Assembly (NCBI GenBank): GCA_002708905.1
Contig: PAPM01000045.1
Location: 1 to 60,778 of the forward strand
Source: Pseudomonadales bacterium
Lineage (GTDB): Bacteria > Pseudomonadota > Gammaproteobacteria > Pseudomonadales > Ketobacteraceae
Direction: 5' to 3'
DNA: 60,778 nucleotides
Under the pieces are notes generated by a model. It made no database searches and was not told the DNA's origin. It worked only from the letters and a program-made list of their open reading frames with translations. Of this stretch, positions 37,601 to 46,146 are shown piece by piece; position 1 is the stretch's first letter; every line of letters begins with the position of its first letter. Both the position numbers and the translations under genes were made by a program.

Positions 37601-38065
37601 AAAACGGATGACGCCGAAACGCCCATAGAAAAAGCAGCAAGCTATTCCGGGGTTCGAGGCTACAGCCTGTCTTTGGGTGGTACAGATTACGAGGCAGAGA
37701 AGCTGTTAGGTTCGCCTCTGATTGTGGGTGGCACCGCTTATTTTTCCACGTATTACCGACCCGCGGTATCCATTTCACGTGAGACTTGCGAGGTAAGCGA
37801 AGGTGCTTCTGCTCTTTACGAGTTTGTACCGGGGGATTCCAAGGCGCTCACGCTGCAGGATGGGCTCAGCCAGAATGTAGCCGGTTCCATTCAAACCCTG
37901 ATTTCCATATTGCCCGAGTATATTGATACGGATGGGGATCACATACCTGATCAGGAAGGTCCGGGCAGATTGCAAGGTGGTGTGGTCTCGGGAACGGGTT
38001 CTGTTGGGCCGGCTCCTTTGAGCCTGGATCATATTCGCAGAACCCGTTGGAGCCAGCAGGATTAG
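34613..38065 (+). CDS. pilY1: PilY1-type pilus tip protein, cluster B
   Basis: An 1150-aa PilY1 of ordinary length. After a signal peptide, the von Willebrand A domain carries DTSTSM at D56-M61. The beta-propeller includes VVFVSTNDGKLYAVDSANG. Calcium-type loops are at D696 (DVDGNGNIDEGD), D854 (DIDGDGYLDF) and D1105 (DTDGDHIPD). It lacks the long coiled-coil insert of its neighbour. It probably forms an alternative pilus tip with the cluster B minor pilins. Confidence 0.9.
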   Translation: MDIKLMAIGSKVVRLAVLIMAYLMFSSTLLAVPDDTDLFDVDASISSPARIMLVVDTSTSMARLEGDRVRLSGSYTGDCTGNIDGVLDTDGAAIPNADRKICIVKQVLLDFLQGESAWPDNFEVGLARYGEPGAIIEEPIGRLGSNNNAASKRNQLIEAIHSLGANGRTPLVGSYLEVMEYLTGGTAVTQSYIYSDNNVWASEAQYAGVELGPQCGQTNDHIIFLTDGESTCEKGASFTPSERTNNGVLRCGSESSNLYRDDLSPRVEEFIQREAYGTFDRGGDTCPANFFSFYEELGDPPYTSYWGCLSLMSRVIAGEPTTVVGEDDQIETVYENGVLTHVIAYDLDSASEDTNNGMMAWATGVHVKASSREQLQDAFLTINDKAVMPGTFVIASGGVGVSNLNRFSHLDEFYFSKFMPSSKPFWYGNLKKYFFQISDEGELGIYTDEAKTSSAVDESGSFLPDVTSEWSEVEDGNIALTGGAAGKINDPNANPGRNLFVYYGGTRYQLEPDNAAEGEDIDRLKAEMLSTYRGLHPDPDATETNTAIATYNTEILEPSLEWLSGIDVNNEWARIDAQIESLDLSAQVNAGVRSLYGAPLHSSPVLVNYESRDSDGVPLDDPQNVVFVSTNDGKLYAVDSANGEELLAYMPEAMLKRPGLTESSLVEKMYEATKPDAADGSLIYGLDSTWTVWRQDVDGNGNIDEGDDSLDFVYLYGGMRRGGRNYYILDATKVQGSQEIAELAVIEGGQGAFLNNGQSWSEPRLAIIKYNGVATAVFIVGGGYDDRYDGSRLAQADLPAKGAQVYIIAARNSSAHNAGDVLWWASSESNLSDPTHVQIEGLQYSIPSSMKTVDIDGDGYLDFFYVGDMGGQIHRFDINNANTGAGNLIRNVNVNNVETDDRTVVAQLGVAGSTVSTENDRRFFYPPSVAKMRCPEGFCMALAIGSGWRSNPTDVAVQEKFYFLMDYEPFSTNDEPIITEAATTGEGTDKVVLQLTKTDDAETPIEKAASYSGVRGYSLSLGGTDYEAEKLLGSPLIVGGTAYFSTYYRPAVSISRETCEVSEGASALYEFVPGDSKALTLQDGLSQNVAGSIQTLISILPEYIDTDGDHIPDQEGPGRLQGGVVSGTGSVGPAPLSLDHIRRTRWSQQD

Positions 38066-38116
38066 GCGGATCGTATAAAGGATACAAGGTCATCGTCGGA
38101 GGTTTTTACATAGTTT

Positions 38117-38148
38117 GATCCTGTAGCCCGCGGTAAAAATACAGGATC
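38117..38148. other. Perfect 9-bp inverted repeat after the second pilY1
   Basis: GATCCTGTA (38117-38125) and TACAGGATC (38140-38148) flank a 14-base loop. It lies 51 bases after pilY1 and 76 bases before the next start. Without a T tract it is more likely an operator or attenuating hairpin than a simple terminator. Confidence 0.45.
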
Positions 38149-38224
38149 AGTTATTTCAGTGACTTATGCTCTTCGGTGTAAGTTTTGCATCCCAAATGAT
38201 CATATTGGAATAGGGTGTTTGGGT

Positions 38225-38560
38225 ATGTCTTTGCGTAGGGCGGTAGTCACTGCTGCTGTTGTTGTGCTATCTACCAGTTTATCGCCTGGCGTTAGCGGGT
38301 CTGCCTTGGAATCACGGTTGGCGGCGGAGGCTCAGCCGTTCGGCGGAGCCTCAGAACCGGGACAGATTGTGGACTGGTTGCCCACAACGACGGTTCTAAA
38401 CAAGGCGAAGGTTAAAGCGGACCCAGAAGTGGCCAGCGATCCTCCGCGGTACGAAATGGACCACGAATCCGGTGTCGGCGTTCCCGGCCACCTGATCTTA
38501 TCCCTGTTTGGTGTGGCACTCATCACCATTGGTTTGTTGCGCGGTAAGAGCCGGGTTTAA
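38225..38560 (+). CDS. Small exported protein with C-terminal membrane anchor
   Basis: A 111-aa protein of unknown family. ATG 38225 gives MSLRRAVVTAAVVVLSTSLSPGVSGS, a normal signal peptide; the upstream in-frame start at 38159 would put 22 residues ahead of it. The middle is polar. The C-terminus is a membrane helix (HLILSLFGVALITIGLL) followed by basic RGKSR. This tripartite ending resembles sorting signals such as PEP-CTERM but lacks a PEP motif. Its 3' end overlaps the convergent fimT by 4 bases. Confidence 0.6.
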   Translation: MSLRRAVVTAAVVVLSTSLSPGVSGSALESRLAAEAQPFGGASEPGQIVDWLPTTTVLNKAKVKADPEVASDPPRYEMDHESGVGVPGHLILSLFGVALITIGLLRGKSRV

Positions 38561-39060
38561 CACCAGGACTCGTTATCCGTGTTGGCTTGCATCCTCACCT
38601 TTCCGGAAAATCGGACAATGACTTTGTAGGCGTTGCGTTGATCACCATCTACAGGGCAGATGGTGATTGTTGAGCTGTCTCCAGGTGCCCACCCGCTTTC
38701 TCGAAACTCGACCTCTGGGTGAGTGCCGTTTTTACTAACGGACACCTTGCTGCTTATATTTAACGTACCTAAGACTTCATCCACACTGTCCCCTTTCTTT
38801 ATCGAGAGTATGGAGCTATCCCAGTCATCGTCGCAATTTGTGTTGTCGGAGCTGCCGCACACAGAAACTCTTAACCTCTGTTCCACTGCTACCACTCGGG
38901 ATAAGCGAAATAGATCTGTTAATTGCTCTGCAGTTGACCTCACCCGGTTCTTCTCCATCAGGTCAAGGAACGACGGTGTAGCCAACGCCAGGATGATCGC
39001 CGCAATCGCGAGCGTAATCAACAGCTCTACCATGGTAAATCCCTTTGATCGCCGTTGCAT
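38557..39060 (-). CDS. fimT: GspH/FimT-type pseudopilin on the opposite strand
   Basis: A 167-aa minor pseudopilin: leader MQRRSKG cut before FTMVELLITLAIAAIILALATPSF, E5 present. The rest follows FimT (RSTAEQLTDLFRLSRVVAVEQ, then CGSSDNTNC and a C-terminal Cys). It is convergent to cluster B, which otherwise lacks a FimT, so it may supply that role. Its promoter must be in the 112-bp gap it shares with divergent thiO. Confidence 0.85.
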   Translation of the reverse strand: MQRRSKGFTMVELLITLAIAAIILALATPSFLDLMEKNRVRSTAEQLTDLFRLSRVVAVEQRLRVSVCGSSDNTNCDDDWDSSILSIKKGDSVDEVLGTLNISSKVSVSKNGTHPEVEFRESGWAPGDSSTITICPVDGDQRNAYKVIVRFSGKVRMQANTDNESWC

Positions 39061-39172
39061 GCTGCCCCCCTTTCTTCAATCGGTCCATAATTTTAAATCG
39101 GTTCATTTAGAATGCTCGTTAGATTACCATTTCGCTGTTGGACACTGAACAGTTTTGAGACGCAAGGTAGTT

Positions 39173-40282
39173 ATGACGGACGTATTGATCGTAGGAGGTG
39201 GTGTAATCGGGCTTTTGTTGGCAAAAGACCTGGTGCAGCGCTCGGTAACTGTAAAACTGGTTGAGCAAGGTGAAATAGGGGCTGAAGCCTCCTGGGCAGG
39301 GGGTGGCATCGTATCACCCCTCTATCCCTGGACCTATTCTGATCCCATTACGGCACTCGCCAGTTGGGCACAAAATGCCTATCCCGAGTTGGCTCAGGAG
39401 TTAAAGGGCGCGACGGGCGTTGATCCGGAATTCAATCCCTGTGGGTTGCTGATGCTTGATCCTCCAGAGAAGGATAGGATTGTTGATTGGGCGGATTCCA
39501 ACCAAAAGCAGTTTGGTGTTTTGAATCGATCTACTACCTTGCAGAAAGAGCCGGCGCTGGAAAAAAAGTTTAGTGAAGCGGTGTGGTGGCCGCAGATAGG
39601 CAACATCCGTAACCCGCGCTTGCTGCAGAGTCTGGTGGTTTACCTGCAGGGACAGCGTTTGTGCTCGCTGGAACCGCACAGTCGGGTAACCGGTATCCAG
39701 CGGTTGGACAGTGGCCGCGTACAGGTGTCTACGCCGTCAAAAACACTGAGTGCGGATAAGGTGGTCGTCTGTGCCGGCGCATGGGCTGGTGATTTGCTTG
39801 CGGGCATGGGAATCGACGTTGCCATTCAGCCGGTGAAGGGCCAGATGATGGTGTTCGAGCCGCGACCTGGCCTGATCAACAGCATTATTCTGCACGAAGG
39901 TCGCTACCTGATCCCCAGGCTGGATGGGCGCATCGTGGTGGGTAGTACACTGGAACATACAGGTTACGACAAGACGACTACCAACGAAGCGAGAGACTCA
40001 CTGTTGGAAAAGGCTTGTGAGTTGGTGCCGGCATTGCGCTCAGTTCCGGTAGAGGCCCATTGGGCGGGATTGCGGCCCGGCGCGCCGCACGGTATTCCCT
40101 ACATTGGTTCGTTGCCGGGTTGGGACAATGTGTTTGTCAACGCGGGACATTTTCGCAACGGGTTGGTGCTGGCGCCGGCTTCTGTGCGGCTGATGACCAA
40201 CATACTGTTGGGGGAGGAGCCGATCGTTGATCCTTCACCTTATCATCCCCTGAGTCCAAGACCTTCAGGGGAAATGTTCTGA
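39173..40282 (+). CDS. thiO: Glycine oxidase ThiO
   Basis: A 369-aa FAD-dependent amine oxidase (DAO family) that makes the glycine imine for the thiamine thiazole ring. The Rossmann motif VLIVGGGVIGLLLAKDL is at the start; EASWAGGGIVSPLYPW and the C-terminal WAGLRPGAPHGIPYIG with GHFRNGLVLAP are ThiO signatures. ATG 39173 with AAGGTAG upstream is preferred to 39155. It lies between the pilin genes and pilR, as in Pseudomonas. It is convergent with pilR, with no bases between the two stops. Confidence 0.9.
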   Translation: MTDVLIVGGGVIGLLLAKDLVQRSVTVKLVEQGEIGAEASWAGGGIVSPLYPWTYSDPITALASWAQNAYPELAQELKGATGVDPEFNPCGLLMLDPPEKDRIVDWADSNQKQFGVLNRSTTLQKEPALEKKFSEAVWWPQIGNIRNPRLLQSLVVYLQGQRLCSLEPHSRVTGIQRLDSGRVQVSTPSKTLSADKVVVCAGAWAGDLLAGMGIDVAIQPVKGQMMVFEPRPGLINSIILHEGRYLIPRLDGRIVVGSTLEHTGYDKTTTNEARDSLLEKACELVPALRSVPVEAHWAGLRPGAPHGIPYIGSLPGWDNVFVNAGHFRNGLVLAPASVRLMTNILLGEEPIVDPSPYHPLSPRPSGEMF

Positions 40283-41662
40283 TCAGTCGTCGGTATCCAG
40301 CCCCAGTTTTTTCAGGCGATAGCGCAGGGAACGGAAACTCATTCCCAGCTTTTTAGCGGCGGCAGTGCGGTTCCAGCGGGTTTCATCCAGAGCCTTGAGG
40401 ATCGCCTGTTTCTCGATATCGGTGAGGTATTCTTCCAGGGAGTCACCTTCCACGAAATCCGGAATGGCATGCTCACTTTGTGCTGCCGCAGAAGGCTTTT
40501 GCACCGGAACACCATCGGTGGGTAACTGCAGGTGCTCCGGGGTAATCACTTCATCGTCGCACAACGTGACGGCGCGCTCCAGAATGTTTTCCAATTCCCG
40601 CACGTTACCCGGAAACTGGTAACTGCGCAGCGCCTGCTCGGCTTTGGGGCTGAGTTTGGGCAGGTCCATATCCCAATCCTTGGCGAGGGATTGCAGGACA
40701 TAAGTGGCGAGCAGGGCGATGTCGTCACCCCGTTCCCGCAGTGGCGGAACGCTCACCTGAATGACATTGATGCGATAGAACAGATCCTGCCGGAAATCGC
40801 CATTTTCCACCAACTTGGTCAGATCCTTGTGGGTCGCGCTGAGGATGCGGATGTCGGTGGCGATTTCCTTTTGTGAGCCTACCGGGCGCACGGCCTTTTC
40901 CTGAATCGCCCGCAACAATTTAACCTGCATTTGCATGGGCAGGTCGGCCACTTCATCCAGGAACAGAGTGCCGCCTTTGGCCGCCTGGAATAGGCCCATC
41001 TTATCTTCATAGGCGCCGGTGAAACTGCCTTTGCGGTGGCCGAAGAATTCGCTTTCCATCAGCTCGCTGGGTATCGCGCCGCAGTTCACCGGCACAAATG
41101 GGCCCTCCGCACGGGGGCCAAGTCGATGGATCTCCCGGGCTACCAATTCCTTACCGCTACCGGATTCTCCGCTGATGTAGACGGGCGCCTGGCTTCTGGC
41201 GAGTTTCTTGATCTGTACCTGCAGTTTCTTGATTTGCGCTGATTGTCCCAGGATCGGGGAATCACTTGGTTCCGCGACAGGTTCCTGCTTCTCAAACTTG
41301 AGTTTCAGGGCGGTGTTGACCAGATCTCTCAGACGCTGGAGATCCACTGGTTTGGAGACAAAGTCGAATGCGCCGGCCTTCAGTGCGCTGATGGCCGTTT
41401 CCATGCTGCCGTAAGCGGTTAGCACGGCGACCGGCAGGCTGGGGTGATTAGCCTGAATGTGTTTTACCAGATCAATACCGTTGCCATCCGGCAGGTTCAT
41501 ATCCGTAATACAGAGATCAAAGTTTTCCTGCTCCAGGGATACGTGGGCTGAATCCAGATTCGCTGCGGTGAAGGTTTCTATATCCATGCGTGACAACGTC
41601 AGGTCCAACAGTTCACGGATATCAGGTTCATCATCGACGATTAGTGCTTTGTATTGGCTCAT
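40283..41662 (-). CDS. pilR: Sigma-54-dependent response regulator PilR
   Basis: A 459-aa NtrC-type activator of pilin genes. The receiver domain has D10/D11 and the phospho-acceptor D54 in CITDMNLPDGNG. The AAA+ domain has SGESGSGKELVA, the sigma-54 contact loop GSFTGA (in place of GAFTGA), and GGTLFLDEVADLP. A Fis-type HTH (RTAAAKKLGMSFRSLRYRLKKLG) ends it. ATG 41662 (MSQYKAL) is chosen over 41713. It is 2 bases after pilS and transcribed with it. Confidence 0.93.
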   Translation of the reverse strand: MSQYKALIVDDEPDIRELLDLTLSRMDIETFTAANLDSAHVSLEQENFDLCITDMNLPDGNGIDLVKHIQANHPSLPVAVLTAYGSMETAISALKAGAFDFVSKPVDLQRLRDLVNTALKLKFEKQEPVAEPSDSPILGQSAQIKKLQVQIKKLARSQAPVYISGESGSGKELVAREIHRLGPRAEGPFVPVNCGAIPSELMESEFFGHRKGSFTGAYEDKMGLFQAAKGGTLFLDEVADLPMQMQVKLLRAIQEKAVRPVGSQKEIATDIRILSATHKDLTKLVENGDFRQDLFYRINVIQVSVPPLRERGDDIALLATYVLQSLAKDWDMDLPKLSPKAEQALRSYQFPGNVRELENILERAVTLCDDEVITPEHLQLPTDGVPVQKPSAAAQSEHAIPDFVEGDSLEEYLTDIEKQAILKALDETRWNRTAAAKKLGMSFRSLRYRLKKLGLDTDD

Positions 41663-41664
41663 TG

Positions 41665-43293
41665 TTATATGGTCACTATTCTGGATGGGTGAGAAAAGGT
41701 AATACGGAAGCAACTGCCGCTGGTAACAGGATGGTAGTCAAGGCGAGCCTGGTTGGCTTCACACAGTTCCCGGGCGATATAGAGGCCAAGGCCGGTACCA
41801 CTCTTCTCTGAAGTGTAGAACGGTTCGAAGATTTTATCCTGTTGATCTGCCGGAACGCCGGGGCCCTGATCGATGATGTCCAGGGTGGGTTGTTCGGACT
41901 GAATATTGAAATCGGCGATCACGATCAGGGTCCGTTTACCGGTATTCTGTTCGCTGTAACGAATACCGTTTTGAAACAGATTAGTGAGCACTTGCTGGAT
42001 CTGTGACGGGTCGATCCGAAATTTGAGATCCTTGGTCTTGCAGACGAACTTGATCTTGCACTGTTGATCCTGATTGGCCTGGAAGTCACTGATAAAATTC
42101 TGTAACCACTCCCGCATATTCAGCAATTCCGGTTCGACCTGCTTGCGTCGCGACAGCTGCAGTACGTTCTCGATTACCTTGTTGGCCCGGATGGTATGTT
42201 GATGGATGATCTCGCAGAGGCGGGCGTCACCTTTACTCAGCTCGGTCGACTCCTGCAGCAGTTGGGCAGCATGGCTGATGGCCCCCAGGGGGTTTCTTAT
42301 TTCATGGGCGATGCTGGCGGTCAACCCTCCGAGGGAGGCCAGTTTCAATTGCTGCGCCTGTTGCGCCATGCGGGTGTTATCGTCCACAAAGATCAGAATA
42401 TTGGCCTGTTCACCGGCTTCCATCAGGGTGAAGTTGGATTGCACCTCCGGCCCGGTGGCATGGGACCGGAACGGCTTCGGGCGTTTATAAGGGTCCTGGC
42501 GCCAGGCACTAAGCTGCGCCGTGAGTTGGGGAGAGAAATTCTCCAGTGACTGGTGTTTGCTCATGCTGGGCATGCCAAACATTTTCCAGCAGGCTTCGTT
42601 AATCAACACGATATGGTTTTCCTGATTAACCACCACGATGCCGGTGCGCATGCGCTGGATAATCAGGTGATTCAGTTCTTCCAGATTGGCCAGGTCTTCG
42701 GCCTGCCGACCCGCCAGGGCAGCGCTTTCCCTTAATCGGCGTGAAATCTGTTGTGCCAGTATGGACGTGGCGAAACAGGCGATGCCGATAATGGCGCTTT
42801 GCAGGAAATCGTCCTGTTTAAAGTTGCCGTGGAGGATGCCGTTCAATATTTGTTTGTAGAGAATGGCCAGGGTGGCGACGGCGGCAAAAAAGGTGGCCAG
42901 CTTGCCTTCCACCAGAATTCCTCCGGCGGCAACCGTGACAATCAACAGGATGGTGAGGTTGCTGTTGGTCTCCCCGTTGGCGTACTCCAGCAGCGCAATG
43001 CTGATAATGTCGATGAGGATGACAATAAAGATCTGGATTCCGATCCGGCCGGTTTTCAACCGGTTAATCAGGAGCCCCAGAACAGACAGGACAAAGTAGG
43101 TTGATATAGTCGTAAAGTATAAGCGTTCATCCAGTCCGGTGGTTCTTGAACTCTGGCTGGTTTCGAGAAAATAAGCCCCCACCAGGCTGACAGCCAGAAC
43201 CAGCCGATAGTAAAGGTAAACCTGGAGCAGGCGCCACTGGTTCTGGCGCACATCCTCTAGGGTCGATTCGTGTTGTTTTTCTATCTCAGTCAT
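41665..43293 (-). CDS. pilS: Sensor histidine kinase PilS
   Basis: A 542-aa membrane kinase paired with PilR. The N-terminal ~190 residues contain about six membrane helices. A PAS domain (MRTGIVVVNQENHIVLINEACW in two parts) follows. H330 in ASIAHEIRNPLGAISHAAQLL is the phosphorylated histidine, and the HATPase boxes are NLFQNGIRYS, DQGPGVP and GTGLGLYIARELCEANQ. It overlaps the small upstream gene by 8 bases. In Pseudomonas PilS senses pilin levels in the membrane. Confidence 0.92.
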   Translation of the reverse strand: MTEIEKQHESTLEDVRQNQWRLLQVYLYYRLVLAVSLVGAYFLETSQSSRTTGLDERLYFTTISTYFVLSVLGLLINRLKTGRIGIQIFIVILIDIISIALLEYANGETNSNLTILLIVTVAAGGILVEGKLATFFAAVATLAILYKQILNGILHGNFKQDDFLQSAIIGIACFATSILAQQISRRLRESAALAGRQAEDLANLEELNHLIIQRMRTGIVVVNQENHIVLINEACWKMFGMPSMSKHQSLENFSPQLTAQLSAWRQDPYKRPKPFRSHATGPEVQSNFTLMEAGEQANILIFVDDNTRMAQQAQQLKLASLGGLTASIAHEIRNPLGAISHAAQLLQESTELSKGDARLCEIIHQHTIRANKVIENVLQLSRRKQVEPELLNMREWLQNFISDFQANQDQQCKIKFVCKTKDLKFRIDPSQIQQVLTNLFQNGIRYSEQNTGKRTLIVIADFNIQSEQPTLDIIDQGPGVPADQQDKIFEPFYTSEKSGTGLGLYIARELCEANQARLDYHPVTSGSCFRITFSHPSRIVTI

Positions 43294-43525
43294 CTGGGTG
43301 CTGTTCTAGATAGGCACGGCGGTGTTCTTCGCTGCAAAAAAAGTGATCATCTTTGCGGCAGGCCTCTGCCTCTGGTAAATGCACGCCACAGTGTTCGCAC
43401 TTACGCATGGTGTTGGGCAGGCTCTCTTCTTTTTTGGCAGGTTGGTTGCTGCCGGTGAGTTTGCGATAAGCGAAGATCAGTAAACTCACCAGGGCGATTA
43501 AAATTATTAAACGAATGATCATCAT
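43286..43525 (-). CDS. PP0621-family small membrane protein
   Basis: A 79-aa protein with an N-terminal membrane helix (MMIIRLIILIALVSLLIFAY) and a cytoplasmic CEHCGVHLPEAEAC...FCSEEHRRAYLEQH zinc-type segment (TRASH-like). This pattern fits the PP0621 family that precedes pilS in Pseudomonas and relatives. It is co-transcribed with pilSR, overlapping pilS by 8 bases. A function in pilus signalling has not been shown to my knowledge. Confidence 0.85.
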   Translation of the reverse strand: MMIIRLIILIALVSLLIFAYRKLTGSNQPAKKEESLPNTMRKCEHCGVHLPEAEACRKDDHFFCSEEHRRAYLEQHPDD

Positions 43526-43634
43526 ATAGGCTCCTCAATGCTATTGGCCTTTGCGCGGCGGTCCGATTTGGCCCAAAATACGCGCTTATTTTGCCAGAGC
43601 CGGGCAGTGTTTTGATTGTTAGGGTGTAAAATTC

Positions 43635-45275
43635 ATGAAAAACAATGATTTACAGATCATTATAGCGCAGTTGGATTTTATGGTAGGGGATATTGACGGG
43701 AATACCACACAAATATTGGAAGCGGTCCGTCGAGCACACCAGGAATTCAAAGCTGATATCGTTGTTTTTCCAGAGCTTACACTGACTGGATACCCACCGG
43801 AAGACCTGTTGTTTAGGGCCAGTATCCGCATAAGGGTCGAGAAAGCCCTCGCGCGCCTGTGCTCGGAATTGCCCTCTGACATCTACACCCTGATCGGATA
43901 TCCCCGGCGGGAAGACGGCGGGCTTTACAATACAGCGGGGCTGATCCATGACGGCAAAATCGTTGCCGAATACCACAAGCAGGAACTGCCTAATTATCTT
44001 GTATTTGATGAGAAACGATACTTCCAGGCTGGACGCGAACCCTGTGTAGTGAATATCAAAGGCCATCCCGTTGGCATCACCATTTGCGAGGATATCTGGC
44101 ATGAGGGCCCCATGTCCCAGGCACGGAATGCCGGTGCGCGGATCATGTTGAACCTGAACGCATCTCCCTTCCATTTGGGTAAGGAGAAAGTGCGGCAGGA
44201 TCTGTTGGAAAAGCGGGCGTTGGAAGGCAATATGCCCATCGTCTATGCCAATTTGGTGGGTGGTCAGGACGAGCTCGTATTTGATGGCGGCTCCATGGTC
44301 GTGGATGCTGCAGGCAAGATGTGCTTCCGCGCACCGGCCTTCGAAGCCGGGCTCTATGAAGTCCGCTTCCAGGGCAATGGTTTGCTGCCGGTGACGTCCA
44401 CCATTGCCGCTGACCAAACTCCGGAGGAGAGCGCTTACAAGGCCCTGGTTCTCGCGGTGAAAGATTATGTGAATAAGAATGGCTTCAAGGGCGCGGTGTT
44501 GGGATTGTCCGGTGGTGTGGATTCTGCGCTGACTCTGGCGGTGGCAGTGGATGCACTGGGGGCCGAGCGGGTGGAAGCGGTGATGATGCCGTTCCGGTAC
44601 ACCTCCCAAATGAGTCTTGAGGATGCAGAGGAGGAAGCGGTAGCCCTTGGTGTCAGCTACAAGATTCGCCCAATCGAACCCATGTATGAAGCCTTTATGC
44701 AGACATTGGCCCCGGATTTTGCAGGTACCGCCCGCGATACCACCGAGGAGAATCTGCAGGCGCGCTGCCGTGGGGTCATGCTGATGGCGCTCTCCAACAA
44801 AAAACGCTACATCGTTCTTACTACCGGTAACAAGAGTGAGATGGCGGTGGGTTACGCCACGCTCTATGGTGATATGGCCGGTGGTTTTGACGTGCTGAAA
44901 GATGTTCCGAAAACCCTGGTGTTCCGGCTCTGTGAATACCGAAACCGTCTTACCCCCGACAACCCTCCGATCCCGCAACGGGTCATCGACCGCCCGCCGT
45001 CGGCTGAACTGGCTCCGGATCAGAAAGACGAAGACAGCCTGCCTCCTTACCCGGAGCTGGATGCGATTCTTGAAATGTACGTTGAGCGGGATTTCAGCGC
45101 CGATGCCATTGTGGCGGAAGGTTACGATGCAGAGGTGGTGCGGAAGGTGATCCGCCTGGTGGACTTGAACGAATACAAGCGTCGCCAGGCAGCGGTGGGT
45201 GCCCGTATTACGTCACGGGCTTTTGGTCGTGACCGCCGTTATCCGATTACGTGCAAATGGCCCGCCGGGGAGTGA
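43635..45275 (+). CDS. nadE: Glutamine-dependent NAD+ synthetase
   Basis: A 546-aa two-domain enzyme for the last step of NAD synthesis. The N-terminal glutaminase (nitrilase type) has PELTLTGYPPEDLL and the nucleophile C151 in TICEDIWHEG. The C-terminal synthetase has the ATP loop LGLSGGVDSALTL (S292). KNKSEMAVGYATLYGDMAGGF-type sequence is present. Start ATG 43635. It is divergent from the pilSR unit and convergent with bamD. Confidence 0.95.
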   Translation: MKNNDLQIIIAQLDFMVGDIDGNTTQILEAVRRAHQEFKADIVVFPELTLTGYPPEDLLFRASIRIRVEKALARLCSELPSDIYTLIGYPRREDGGLYNTAGLIHDGKIVAEYHKQELPNYLVFDEKRYFQAGREPCVVNIKGHPVGITICEDIWHEGPMSQARNAGARIMLNLNASPFHLGKEKVRQDLLEKRALEGNMPIVYANLVGGQDELVFDGGSMVVDAAGKMCFRAPAFEAGLYEVRFQGNGLLPVTSTIAADQTPEESAYKALVLAVKDYVNKNGFKGAVLGLSGGVDSALTLAVAVDALGAERVEAVMMPFRYTSQMSLEDAEEEAVALGVSYKIRPIEPMYEAFMQTLAPDFAGTARDTTEENLQARCRGVMLMALSNKKRYIVLTTGNKSEMAVGYATLYGDMAGGFDVLKDVPKTLVFRLCEYRNRLTPDNPPIPQRVIDRPPSAELAPDQKDEDSLPPYPELDAILEMYVERDFSADAIVAEGYDAEVVRKVIRLVDLNEYKRRQAAVGARITSRAFGRDRRYPITCKWPAGE

Positions 45276-45306
45276 GGTTCTTCCCAGCGGCCTGATATTT
45301 CCCGAT

Positions 45307-46146
45307 TTAATCCAGCAGTCCAAAGGACAGGATGTTAGCCCAGGAGCGTCGGCCCCTTGGGCTTTTTTCGTATTGGAACTCGCCGGATTTCAAGCGTGGG
45401 TGCTGGGGATAGTTGGCTTTCAGCACTTTCACAGTCGTATCCTTCAGCTCCGGCTGATCCAGCTCGACATAGGCTTCTGCCATGATCACCAGGGCATCGG
45501 CAACGGATGGGCTGGTGTCAAAGTTCTCCACCACATACCGTCCACGGTTGGCGGCAGCCACAAAGGCACCACGACGCATATAAAACTCTGCCGCTCTCAG
45601 CTCGTAGGCGGCCAGCAGGTTACGCAGATAGACCATCCGCTGCTGTGCATCGGCGGCATAGGGGCTGTCGGGAAAGCGGTTGATCAGACGGTTGAAGTCC
45701 TCAAAGGATTCCCGGGCCGGTCCCATATCCCGCTCGGTAAAGTCGCTGGGAATAAAGCGCTCCAACAGACCCCGGTCCACACTGTAGGACGCCAGCCCCT
45801 TCATGTAATAGGCATAATCCAGTTGCGGATGATCCGGATGGGTGTTGATGAATCGCTCTGCAGTGGCGGCAGAGGCTTCGTAATCCAGGGCGCGATAATG
45901 ACAGTAGATCAGGTCCAGCTTGGCTTGCGAGGCGTAACGACCAAATGGATAGCGGGACTCCAGTCCCTGCAGGCGTTCAATGGCCAGGGTCATATTGTTG
46001 GCTTCAATCGCCTTCTGGGCATCTTCATAGAACTGTCGCTCGGACAGTTGTGGTGTTTTCGGGCTGGAAGCACAACCCGCCATCAGGGCCAGGGTGCCGA
46101 TCAACAGGAAAAGGCGTTGAGTAAAAGGGTTTCGCCAAATCAACAT
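45307..46146 (-). CDS. bamD: Outer membrane assembly lipoprotein BamD
   Basis: A 279-aa lipoprotein of the BAM complex, anchored to the inner face of the outer membrane. The signal ends in the lipobox LMAGC. TPR-like repeats follow (FYEDAQKAIEANNMTLAIERLQGLESRYPFG in parts, then LDLIYCHYRALDYEASAATAERFI). ATG 46146 is the only start giving a lipoprotein signal; the upstream in-frame start would add 47 residues. It depends on LspA for maturation. It is divergent from rluD. Confidence 0.93.
   Translation of the reverse strand: MLIWRNPFTQRLFLLIGTLALMAGCASSPKTPQLSERQFYEDAQKAIEANNMTLAIERLQGLESRYPFGRYASQAKLDLIYCHYRALDYEASAATAERFINTHPDHPQLDYAYYMKGLASYSVDRGLLERFIPSDFTERDMGPARESFEDFNRLINRFPDSPYAADAQQRMVYLRNLLAAYELRAAEFYMRRGAFVAAANRGRYVVENFDTSPSVADALVIMAEAYVELDQPELKDTTVKVLKANYPQHPRLKSGEFQYEKSPRGRRSWANILSFGLLD

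Noticed and set aside
38480-38560. PEP-CTERM sorting signal at the C-terminus of the 111-aa protein
   Set aside because: The helix plus basic tail fits, but the Pro-Glu-Pro motif is missing and no exosortase is in the window.
40247-40271. Terminator hairpin at the thiO-pilR junction
   Set aside because: CCCCTGA/TCAGGGG can pair, but it lies inside the end of thiO and no T tract follows in either direction.
43650-44978. Long minus-strand frame inside nadE
   Set aside because: Antisense shadow of the NAD synthetase coding sequence, rich in His and Gly, with no family match.
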